This document shows, in pieces, positions 36,078-46,560 of a DNA stretch of 64,000 nucleotides (its first letter is position 1; the number at the start of each line of letters is the position of its first letter). The notes below the pieces were generated by a model. That model was not told where the DNA came from and did no database searches. It worked only from the letters and a program-made list of their open reading frames with translations. The stretch comes from Psychrosphaera ytuae (GTDB lineage: Bacteria; Pseudomonadota; Gammaproteobacteria; Enterobacterales; Alteromonadaceae). A program made the translations under genes and the position numbers. The stretch lies in NCBI RefSeq assembly GCF_017638545.1, contig NZ_CP072110.1:2294001-2358000 (forward strand). Direction: 5' to 3'.

Positions 36078-36095
36078 GGCTTACAGCTGTACGCT
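36078..36095. promoter_or_regulatory. FabR-like operator of the desaturase gene
   Basis: GGCTTACAGCTGTACGCT: two eight-base halves (NNCNTACA / TGTACGCT) around GC, six of eight positions symmetric. On the minus strand a -10-like TATACA lies just upstream, so the box would cover the start of desaturase transcription, 26 bases before ATG 36052. The right half is identical to that of the box at 36142. Confidence 0.5.
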
Positions 36096-36141
36096 GAGTG
36101 TATATGATGGTCGTGCAAAATCAACCGTTCTCGAATAATAA

Positions 36142-36159
36142 AACGTACAAGTGTACGCT
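36142..36159. promoter_or_regulatory. FabR-like operator before fabR
   Basis: AACGTACAAGTGTACGCT: halves AACGTACA and TGTACGCT match as an inverted repeat at seven of eight positions around AG, and it lies 22 bases before the fabR start. The GTACA-N2-TGTAC core is what I recall of FabR boxes at unsaturated fatty acid genes. Autoregulation plus control of the divergent desaturase is the simplest reading. Confidence 0.55.
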
Positions 36160-36181
36160 AAAACTTTAATGTGATTGATAT

Positions 36182-36814
36182 ATGACGAAAAATAGTGGTC
36201 CAGAATTAGTTCGAACTCGTGCTCAACAAAAGGAGCAAACCCGTCGCGCCATTATTGATGCAGCCTTTAGTATGTTGAGTGCTGATCATAGCTTTGCAAA
36301 TTTGAGTTTGCGCGAGGTTGCGCGTGAGGCGGGAATTGCGCCAACCTCATTTTATCGACATTTTAAAGATATGGACGAATTAGGATTAACCCTCGTTGAT
36401 GAAGCGGGGTTAATGTTACGCCAGTTGATGCGCCAGGCTCGCGCTCGAATCGAAAAAGGAAAAGGGAGTGTCGTGCATACTTCCGTCGAGACCTTTATGG
36501 AATTTGTTGAGATTAATGATAATGAGTTCAGACTATTGTTACGAGAGCGAAGTGGTACATCAAAAGCATTTCGACGTGCGGTTTCTCGTGAGATTCAACA
36601 TTTTGTGGAAGAGCTTACCGAGTATATTCAAGCGCGAACTCATGCTTCGCATCAAGATGCATGGTACGAAGCAGATGCACTGGTAACGATTGTATTTAAT
36701 GCCGGTGCCGAAGCACTGGATTTGAGCGCCGAAAAACGAGGCGTCCTTGCTGAAAAAATCATTCAACAATTGCGATTTGTAATAAAAGGTTCTGAATCGG
36801 CTCGCCGAAGCTAA
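36182..36814 (+). CDS. fabR: TetR-family repressor FabR (unsaturated fatty acid synthesis)
   Basis: Repressor of 210 residues, near-identical in pattern to E. coli FabR over its whole length: the HTH part has RAQQKEQTRRAIIDAAFSML and LREVAREAGIAPTSFYRHFK, followed by DELGLTLVDEAGLMLRQLMR and FRLLLRERSGTSKAFRRAV. FabR senses the saturated/unsaturated acyl-thioester balance and represses unsaturated fatty acid genes. Here its divergent neighbour is a desaturase, and each gene has a FabR-like box upstream. The start at ATG 36182 adds about nine residues compared with E. coli. The sthA-fabR-trmA neighbourhood is conserved, with insertions. Confidence 0.95.
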   Translation: MTKNSGPELVRTRAQQKEQTRRAIIDAAFSMLSADHSFANLSLREVAREAGIAPTSFYRHFKDMDELGLTLVDEAGLMLRQLMRQARARIEKGKGSVVHTSVETFMEFVEINDNEFRLLLRERSGTSKAFRRAVSREIQHFVEELTEYIQARTHASHQDAWYEADALVTIVFNAGAEALDLSAEKRGVLAEKIIQQLRFVIKGSESARRS

Positions 36815-36859
36815 AGTTTACTCACACTTATAAGAAAGCTTGGAGCCCAATAAACACGG

Positions 36860-36980
36860 GATATGACATGCGACTGTCACATCTTGTCATATGACAAACA
36901 GGGGTACAGTCACCCTGTTGTCGTCAATAAAATACAAAAAGTTTGGTTAACTTGAATCCAACAAACGAATACCCGTTTGT
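36860..36980. promoter_or_regulatory. Palindrome-dense control region of the membrane protein / XRE pair
   Basis: Four inverted repeats follow one another: GATATGACA-N6-TGTCACATC (36860-36883, eight of nine pairs), the perfect palindrome TTGTCATATGACAA (36884-36897), GACAAACAGGG-N9-CCCTGTTGTC (36893-36922, one bulge) and ACAAACG-N6-CGTTTGT (36961-36980, perfect, 23 bases before the gene start). The first two share the TATGACA/TGTCATA core, which suggests two sites for one regulator, perhaps the XRE protein encoded downstream. Confidence 0.5.
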
Positions 36981-37003
36981 CATCAAGTTCACAAGGAAAA
37001 AAC

Positions 37004-37513
37004 ATGAATCGTTCTAAAAATCAAACAACAGGCAATTACGACGATTACCACAAGGTAAAGTCGATGGACGTTTTTAAAAACGGCTACACTTTTAAATTCG
37101 AAGTTGGAAACACTGTCATTGAGTGCTGGGGTTCTAGTGTTACTGGTAAAGAGGTAATAAAAGTAGACAATAAAGTGGTTTCTGAAAAACGAAACATGAC
37201 GTCCAGAAAATCATTACACGAGTTTCGTCATAAGGGCACTAACTACGAGATTGAATTTAATGTCATTAGTATGCTTACCGGAGAGCTGCACTGTATTTTG
37301 ATTAAAGATGGTGTGCACTTTGAAACTAAAAAGCTAATTGTGACTAAAGGAAGAAATAACGAGCCTTATTCAAAGAGAAAGTTTTGGAGAGATTTCTTTA
37401 TTTCGACTGGAATAGGCTTCATTTTTGGTTTTGTAGGTATGTCTATCTATTTACATGATGACGTTCGTCCATTATTTGATGGGCTGATCAATACGATTGG
37501 TTCGTGGTTTTAA
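37004..37513 (+). CDS. Unknown protein with C-terminal membrane segment
   Basis: A 169-residue protein I do not recognise. ATG 37004 has AAGGA six bases upstream and is preferred to a TTG at 36977. Residues 1-120 look like a compact beta-rich soluble domain (VFKNGYTFKFEVGNTVIECWG, KVDNKVVSEKRNM, YEIEFNVISMLTGELHCILIKDG), then a basic stretch (KRKFWRDFF) and one hydrophobic segment (ISTGIGFIFGFVGMSIYL), so the domain should face the cytoplasm. It is 22 bases before a small XRE regulator that also ends in a membrane segment. The pair occupies the place of yijD between fabR and trmA, and its promoter region is full of palindromes. Confidence 0.72.
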   Translation: MNRSKNQTTGNYDDYHKVKSMDVFKNGYTFKFEVGNTVIECWGSSVTGKEVIKVDNKVVSEKRNMTSRKSLHEFRHKGTNYEIEFNVISMLTGELHCILIKDGVHFETKKLIVTKGRNNEPYSKRKFWRDFFISTGIGFIFGFVGMSIYLHDDVRPLFDGLINTIGSWF

Positions 37514-37535
37514 TTTTCTGTAAGGATGTTTTGTT

Positions 37536-37847
37536 ATGGATATTAATGCACAGCTAATAAAAGATCGCCGTATGAGTAACAACTGGACTCAACAGCATTT
37601 AGCGGATGCTTGCGGATTGAGTTTAAGAACAATTCAGCGAGTCGAGCGTTATGGCAATGCGTCGAATGAAACGGTGGCTTCTTTGGCGGCAGTATTTGAA
37701 ATCGATCAAAGTGATATTGTTGTCGAAGAACGCGAGATAGAAGTAGTGGAAATGTCAGTCCCGTCCAACCCTTGGATAGAAAGAATTATCTTGTCGGTGT
37801 CTTCAAGTGTTATTGGTTTTCTCGTTGCTACTTATGTTCTTGGGTAA
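37536..37847 (+). CDS. XRE-family HTH protein with C-terminal membrane anchor
   Basis: A 103-residue protein. Residues ~5-60 are a Cro/C1-type helix-turn-helix (LIKDRRMSNNWTQQHLADAC, GLSLRTIQRVERYGNAS, ETVASLAAVFEID). After an acidic linker (VVEEREIEVVEM) comes one hydrophobic segment (IILSVSSSVIGFLVATYVLG) that ends the protein, so the DNA-binding domain would be tethered to the inner membrane. AAGGATG precedes the ATG. It probably forms an operon with the upstream membrane protein (22-base gap), which may control it or be controlled by it. It is followed by a bidirectional terminator. Confidence 0.8.
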   Translation: MDINAQLIKDRRMSNNWTQQHLADACGLSLRTIQRVERYGNASNETVASLAAVFEIDQSDIVVEEREIEVVEMSVPSNPWIERIILSVSSSVIGFLVATYVLG

Positions 37848-37905
37848 TGCTCTTTAAGAACAGAGAAGTGACAAACTAAAAGATCAAAGAAAAATAATGC
37901 CTATT

Positions 37906-37950
37906 AAAAAGGCCTTTGCTCTGAATTTAACGCAAAGGCCCTGTATTTTT
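37906..37950. terminator. Bidirectional terminator between the XRE gene and trmA
   Basis: GGCCTTTGC (37911-37919) pairs with GCAAAGGCC (37932-37940), 12-base loop, with TATTTTT on the plus-strand side and an A5 run (T5 on the minus strand) on the other. Confidence 0.8.
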
Positions 37951-37967
37951 ACAATTTAACTTTTGGC

Positions 37968-39065
37968 TTAGTCACGTTTTGACAGGACTACACCACACTC
38001 TAAATGATGGGTATAAGGGAACTGATCAAACACAGCAAACTTCTCAACTTTATGAGTTTTTGCTAGCTCTTTCAGATTTTCATGCAGTGTATCTGGGTTA
38101 CATGAAATATAGATAATGGTTGGATAAGCTTGAACCATTTTTACTGTCTCTTCGTCAAGACCGGCTCTTGGTGGATCGACAAAGATGGTTTCACAATTGT
38201 AACTCTTGAGGTCGATGCCCTCTAATCGGTTAAATGTGCGCGTGCCATTCATCGCCTCGGTGAACTCTTCAGCTGACATTCGAATAATGTCTACGTTTTC
38301 GATATTATTCGCTTTAATATTGTATTGCGCAGCATTTACCGAAGTTTTTGATATTTCGGTCGCCAAAACGCGTTCAAATTTATCGGCTAGTGCTAGGGAG
38401 AAGTTACCATTACCGCAATAAAGCTCTAATAAATCACCTTTATATTCTTTTGCGTTTTTAGCCCAGCTCAACATGTGCTCACAAACTACGGCATTAGGTT
38501 GAGTAAAACTATTTTCAACCTGCTTATATATGTATTCTTTGCCATCGACGCTTAAAGTCTCAATAACAAAGTCGCGATCTAAGATCACTTTTTGCTTACG
38601 TGCCCGACCTACAAAGTCGATCTTATATTTAGATCCTAGTTTAGCTTTTAATGTTTTACAGGCATCAATCCACTGATCATCTAACTGCTTGTGATAAAGC
38701 AAGCTAACCAAGATCTCGCCTGAAAGGGTAGACAAGTAGTCAATTTGAAATAGTTTACGTCTTAAGATCTCATTTGGCTTGAGCTCATCGATAAGATCCT
38801 TCATTACCTGATCGATAAGTTTACTCGCTGGTGGAAAGTGATCGATTCGAACTTTTTCTTTGGTTTCTTTGTCGAACATGATGTGAAACAAATCATCACC
38901 TTCGTGCCAGACTCTAAACTCACATCGCATGCGATAACTAAGCTTAGGTGATGTGAAAACGTCAATAGCTGGAATATCAAATTCAGCGAACTGTTCTTTT
39001 ATACCAACTATCTTTTGATCTAATAATTCTTCGTACTGTTCTGGCTTGATCGTATCTAAAGGCAT
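37968..39065 (-). CDS. trmA: tRNA (uracil-54-C5)-methyltransferase
   Basis: TrmA, 365 residues when started at ATG 39065 (E. coli 366), which makes ribothymidine at U54 of tRNAs with SAM. The longer reading to 39110 adds 15 residues not found in the family. Visible motifs: RMRCEFRVWHEGDDLFHIMFD, KLFQIDYLSTLSGEILVSLLYH, RQVENSFTQPN-like KQVENSFTQPN, the SAM loop LLELYCGNGNFSLALA, IFVDPPRAGLD and the nucleophile Cys in IIYISCNPDTL. The FDQFPYTHHLECGVVL end is diagnostic. trmA close to an rRNA operon recalls the trmA-btuB-murI-rrnB order of E. coli. Confidence 0.96.
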   Translation of the reverse strand: MPLDTIKPEQYEELLDQKIVGIKEQFAEFDIPAIDVFTSPKLSYRMRCEFRVWHEGDDLFHIMFDKETKEKVRIDHFPPASKLIDQVMKDLIDELKPNEILRRKLFQIDYLSTLSGEILVSLLYHKQLDDQWIDACKTLKAKLGSKYKIDFVGRARKQKVILDRDFVIETLSVDGKEYIYKQVENSFTQPNAVVCEHMLSWAKNAKEYKGDLLELYCGNGNFSLALADKFERVLATEISKTSVNAAQYNIKANNIENVDIIRMSAEEFTEAMNGTRTFNRLEGIDLKSYNCETIFVDPPRAGLDEETVKMVQAYPTIIYISCNPDTLHENLKELAKTHKVEKFAVFDQFPYTHHLECGVVLSKRD

Positions 39066-39184
39066 GGTTTCTTTTTCAAATAATGTGTCATTAATGGTTA
39101 TTCTACGCAAAAAAGCACAAAAACACTAAATTAGGTAATAAAAAAGGCCGCAAATGCGACCTCTTCTGTATAGATAAATGTGAA

Positions 39185-39601
39185 TTATTTATCGTTTGCC
39201 AAACGCACTTTAAGCATACGCTCTTGAAACTCAAAATCATTTAATGCATTGATCACTTTTTTGCTATCGCTAGCTGCAACCTCTACAAAACCAAAGCCAC
39301 GACGTTTACCGGTTTGTTTATCACGAAGAAGACGTACCGAAAAAACCGCACCATGTTCACTAAACAGATCACGAACACTACCTTCATTTGCTCTATAAGG
39401 AAGGTTACCTACATATAAAGTAGTTGTTTGAGCCTGCGTTTCCTCTGCAGAACCGATCAGAGAACTTGCTACACCCGCAAGTAGGGCACCAACGGCAAAT
39501 AGCGCTGCATTAGGTACTTGTAGATCAACTACAGAAAGAATAACTGCACCTAACACTGCGACTATAACGGCTGGTATAAATACCGAAGAATTAAAAGACA
39601 T
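39185..39601 (-). CDS. Membrane-anchored RNA-recognition-motif protein
   Basis: A 138-residue protein from ATG 39601 (a reading to 39634 is possible). Two hydrophobic segments come first (VFIPAVIVAVLGAVILSVV at ~6-24; AALFAVGALLAGVASSLIG at ~31-50), then from ~58 a single RRM domain with RNP2 TLYVGNLPY and RNP1 RRGFGFVEV, of the cyanobacterial/proteobacterial RNA-binding type. The RRM would face the cytoplasm, holding RNA near the membrane. Bacterial RRM proteins are often cold-induced, but the RNA target is unknown. The gene lies between trmA and the rRNA operon, on the strand opposite to the latter. Confidence 0.85.
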   Translation of the reverse strand: MSFNSSVFIPAVIVAVLGAVILSVVDLQVPNAALFAVGALLAGVASSLIGSAEETQAQTTTLYVGNLPYRANEGSVRDLFSEHGAVFSVRLLRDKQTGKRRGFGFVEVAASDSKKVINALNDFEFQERMLKVRLANDK

Positions 39602-39634
39602 AGTCCATACTCTCAAAAAAGATTTAAAAAACAT

Positions 39635-40177
39635 TAATGTACACGCACATGGTTGTGCGTAACGCCTATCTTATTATCTATATAGTGTTTTACAAGTAGT
39701 TTTTTGGTTAAAAAATACCGGATCCTTTCAATAAATAAGCAGATCGGACAAGATCTAACCGAACGATCGTAAAAGATCGGATTATTCGCAATTAGTGCTT
39801 GCGTAAAATATAAAACTCCCTAAAATGCGTCCTCGTTGTCAGGGAGACATCAAACACTTCAAAAAAACAAGTTTTCTTGGATGTTTGAGACTCAAAACGG
39901 TTTCGAAAACTTTAAAAAAAGATTGAGAAAAACGTTGACAACAAAACGACGCAATGTAGAATGCGCGTCCCGGTTGAGACGGAGTCTTAACCCAGTCTAC
40001 GGACTAAACGTTCTTTAACAATTTAGTAATTAATTATTTGTGTGGGCACTCCGTTGAGTAGTAACAAAATAAGCTAGAGTCTCTTATGAGACAGGCTAGC
40101 AACTTGTAAACTATTCATTGAGTGTCTGAACGAAAATTTATTTGAACAGAATTCGATGAGTAGTGATTAAACTTTTT
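39635..40177 (+). promoter_or_regulatory. rRNA operon promoter and leader
   Basis: No gene is supported here. A near-consensus promoter, TTGACA (39935-39940) - 16 bases - TAGAAT (39957-39962), is followed by a G/C-rich discriminator (GCGCGTC), as expected for stringently controlled rRNA transcription; A/T-rich tracts just upstream (39904-39932) resemble an UP element. The leader has a boxA antitermination element (CGTTCTTTAACA, 40009-40020), the 5' arm of the 16S processing stem (40026-40049) and a hairpin GTCTC-TTAT-GAGAC near 40079-40092. Confidence 0.8.
40026..40049 (+). other. 5' arm of the 16S RNase III processing stem
   Basis: The 24 bases here pair with 41736-41759 along their full length with a single G-U pair, enclosing the 16S rRNA. 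Such stems are the substrate of RNase III. Confidence 0.8.
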
Positions 40178-41713
<1,536 letters not shown>

Positions 41714-41735
41714 ATAGACTAGTTACACCTTCGAA

Positions 41736-41759
41736 GTGCCTACACAAATAATTAATTAC
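41736..41759 (+). other. 3' arm of the 16S processing stem
   Basis: GTGCCTACACAAATAATTAA and four more bases, complementary to 40026-40049. See the 5' arm. Confidence 0.8.
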
Positions 41760-41782
41760 GAAATATGAGAAGAGAATCCTGA

Positions 41783-41859
<77 letters not shown>

Positions 41860-41878
41860 ATACTTCTTACTCTGCGTT

Positions 41879-41919
41879 ATGTATCTCGTCGTTTAGCAGG
41901 CTAAACTTCCTCGATACAT
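41879..41919 (+). repeat. Two-tier hairpin between the two tRNA genes
   Basis: Outer stem ATGTATC/GATACAT and inner stem GTTTAG-CAGG-CTAAAC within one 41-base stretch. It may guide processing between the tRNAs. Its layout (outer stem, inner hairpin) resembles the repeats around 45.3-45.9 kb. Confidence 0.6.
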
Positions 41920-41960
41920 GCCTTGATTAAAAAGCATTGGCTTACAGATACACTCAGTAT

Positions 41961-42036
41961 GGGGCTATAGCTCAGCTGGGAGAGCGCTTGATTTGCATTC
42001 AAGAGGTCCGCGGTTCGATCCCGCGTAGCTCCACCA
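41961..42036 (+). tRNA. alaT: tRNA-Ala (TGC anticodon)
   Basis: 76-base tRNA with acceptor GGGGCTA pairing with TAGCTCC, encoded CCA, D-arm AGCTCAGCTGGGAGAGC, anticodon loop TTTGCAT (anticodon TGC) and T-loop GTTCGATCC. It is the usual second tRNA of the spacer. Confidence 0.97.
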
Positions 42037-42372
42037 TACTGAACGATTTCTCTTAAATAAAGCTCTAAATAATACACATTTACAAAAGTGTCTATTCTTT
42101 AGAGTCCTTTGTGACTCATGCTCTTTAACAATTTGGAAAGCTGATAAATAAGGTAAACATTATTGTTTATTAAATTTGTTATTCAACAATTTAAAAATAA
42201 TTTTGATTATCACTGTAAGAGAAAACTCAAGCGTTATTTATGTCAAAACGAACATGCCTATACAACATGTTTCGTTAATAAATAAAAGACATGAAATTAT
42301 ACGACCAGTTATCGCGAAGGATAAATTCTTGGTAACAAGCATTTAGACGAGTGAGAACACTTAAGGTTGTAT
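42037..42372 (+). other. tRNA-Ala to 23S spacer with boxA
   Basis: No gene. It contains a boxA antitermination element TGCTCTTTAACA (42119-42130), the same core as in the leader, and the 5' arm of the 23S processing stem from 42353. The rest is AT-rich. Confidence 0.75.

Positions 42373-42379
<7 letters not shown>
42353..42379 (+). other. 5' arm of the 23S processing stem
   Basis: These 27 bases pair with 45240-45267 with one bulged base on the 3' side, including the first seven bases of 23S itself (GGTTAAG with CTTAACC). Confidence 0.8.
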
Positions 42380-45248
<2,869 letters not shown>

Positions 45249-45332
45249 ACAACGCTTAAGTGTTCTCCTAGAGAGATAATCAAACTTACCTTATTTAAGC
45301 TTTCCAGATTACGTACTGAGGTGTATTCACCA

Positions 45333-45384
45333 GTTCGCTCTTGACCATCCATGGTCACGCGAACCTTGATACATCCATGTACCC
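45333..45384 (+). repeat. Paired-hairpin element in the 23S-5S spacer
   Basis: Outer stem TTCGC/GCGAA encloses TGACCAT-CC-ATGGTCA, then a second hairpin TACAT-CC-ATGTA follows. The order, spacing and loops (ATCCATG) parallel the 71-base repeats at 45581 and 45816, with different but still complementary stem bases, so this looks like a diverged copy whose structure has been kept. Confidence 0.55.
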
Positions 45385-45389
45385 AGTTT

Positions 45390-45508
45390 TGCCTGGTGGC
45401 AATAGCGCTGTGGAACCACCTGAATCCATTTCGAACTCAGAAGTGAAACGCAGCTGCGGCGATGGTAGTGTGGCATTTGCCATGCGAGAGTAGCTCACCG
45501 CCAGGCTC
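45390..45508 (+). rRNA. rrf: 5S ribosomal RNA
   Basis: 5S gene of about 119 bases: TGCCTGGTGGCAATAGCGC at the 5' end pairs with the GCCAGGC 3' end, and the conserved CGAACTCAGAAGTGAAACG and GATGGTAGTGTGG blocks lie in the right places. A terminator follows ten bases after it. Confidence 0.95.
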
Positions 45509-45517
45509 CAATTGAAT

Positions 45518-45549
45518 AATCCCTCGTACGTAAGTACGGGGGATTTTTT
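45518..45549 (+). terminator. rRNA operon terminator
   Basis: AATCCCTCGTAC (45518-45529) - GTAA - GTACGGGGGATT (to about 45545) with one T-G pair, ending in T6. A strong intrinsic terminator directly after 5S. Confidence 0.9.
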
Positions 45550-45580
45550 CGTTTTAGGCGTTAAACATTCAAGGCGCTGT

Positions 45581-45651
45581 GCTCGGTGGTCGTTCTTTGC
45601 CATCCCTGGCACCACGACACTCGGACTCCTGTCCATCGTTTTTTATTGCCT
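45581..45651 (+). repeat. 71-bp direct repeat, copy 1
   Basis: Begins GCTCGGTGGTCGTTCTTTGC and ends GTTTTTTATTGCCT. It is identical to copy 2 at 45816-45886 at 69 of 71 positions. Inside are an outer stem GTCGT/ACGAC around TGCCA-TCCC-TGGCA, then GGAC-TCCT-GTCC followed by T6, so each copy could also work as a terminator-like hairpin. Confidence 0.9.
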
Positions 45652-45815
45652 GTGATTTATCTATTCGAGCATGGCAACCCCATGCGACTAATTCGTCTGG
45701 AACGAATTAGAACAGCTTTAGCTGGCCCGAAGGGCGGAGGGCAGGATGCCCGGAGTAATGTAGCTCAACGCTTTATTGTTTAAACCGACAGTTTCGTTAA
45801 GATGCTTGCTCCCTC
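45652..45815 (+). repeat. Five-hairpin core between the 71-bp repeats
   Basis: From about 45669 to 45751 five small stems follow each other almost without gaps: GCATGG/CCATGC, CTAATTCG/CGAATTAG, CAGC-TTTA-GCTG, GCCC-GAA-GGGC and GGGC-AGGAT-GCCC. No coding potential is visible. With the flanking direct repeats this forms a composite structured element of about 306 bases after the rRNA operon. Confidence 0.65.
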
Positions 45816-45886
45816 GCTCGGTCGTCGTTCTTTGCCATCCCTGGCACCACGACACTCGGACTCCTGTCCATCGTTTTTTATTACCT
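45816..45886 (+). repeat. 71-bp direct repeat, copy 2
   Basis: Second copy, 235 bases downstream of the first; differences are C for G at the eighth base and A for G near the end. The sequence just before each copy shares only CGTTAA, so the repeat boundary is sharp. Confidence 0.9.
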
Positions 45887-45967
45887 CTATTTTATATGTC
45901 TATTTTTAAACTTTGATCTTCAGTCGACGCCTTACGTATTATAATCTTGTATTTCCGGAGGGCTTTC

Positions 45968-46501
45968 ATGGCATTAGATTTTAACCAAATAAATAAAGAC
46001 AAAAACCTCTTCGCAGTTGACGGATTGCCCTTAATAACAATCTACGATGACAATTTTTTTGTCAGAAATGATTACGACGTACTCTCTGTCGGTCAGCGCA
46101 ACTATTTGATTAATTACTTTGAAAAGTTGGGATTTAAGCAGCAGTCAGGCAAAGTCCTCTCTGATGGTAAAATAAATATCCATTTACCTGCTCCAAATTC
46201 AAATCTAGCGGTATCATCTTTTTCTGAAGCACTACTTAATAACGACTTAACACAATATTATTGTGTTACTCCTACTCTGTTTGCGGAGACATTATTTCAT
46301 CAAACCTTGCAGAAAGATTATTTAACCGTCCTAAAAACACTCAGAAAGCTAGTTAAGAAGTGTCCTTACAATATTGAGTGGTTAAGAGATGTTAGTTACC
46401 GGTCGCCAATCGAAGAGATAACAGTAAAGAGTTATTCTGATTTAACGGCTTATCAAAAATTTATCATCGACAAACGATATAAATCGAAAAAGGCCCTGTA
46501 A
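45968..46501 (+). CDS. Unknown protein
   Basis: A 177-residue soluble protein I do not recognise. ATG 45968 is preferred because GGAGGG lies six to ten bases upstream; the reading from 45947 includes that site. It begins MALDFNQINKDKNLFAVDGL, has an aromatic-rich middle (IYDDNFFVRNDYDVLSVGQR) and a basic C-terminus (KRYKSKKAL). No motifs, membrane segments or signal peptide are seen. It stands alone between the repeat element after the rRNA operon and the peptidase gene, 59 bases upstream of the latter. Its AT-rich codon use resembles that of the next gene. Confidence 0.7.
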   Translation: MALDFNQINKDKNLFAVDGLPLITIYDDNFFVRNDYDVLSVGQRNYLINYFEKLGFKQQSGKVLSDGKINIHLPAPNSNLAVSSFSEALLNNDLTQYYCVTPTLFAETLFHQTLQKDYLTVLKTLRKLVKKCPYNIEWLRDVSYRSPIEEITVKSYSDLTAYQKFIIDKRYKSKKAL

Positions 46502-46560
46502 TTGGTTATCTTAACTAAACTGCGATTCAGGTCTAACAATAATAAATACAAGGAATCTTT

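Noticed and set aside
34910..36124. Longer start of the desaturase at 36124
   Set aside because: The extra 24 residues cover a probable promoter and FabR-like operator and are not desaturase-like.
39836..40018. A 60-residue reading frame in the rRNA leader
   Set aside because: It spans the rRNA promoter and boxA; very basic, composition-driven and not protein-like.
45581..45886. A CRISPR-like arrangement of the 71-bp repeats
   Set aside because: Only two copies, each too long and with internal hairpins, a 164-base spacer full of stems, and no cas genes.
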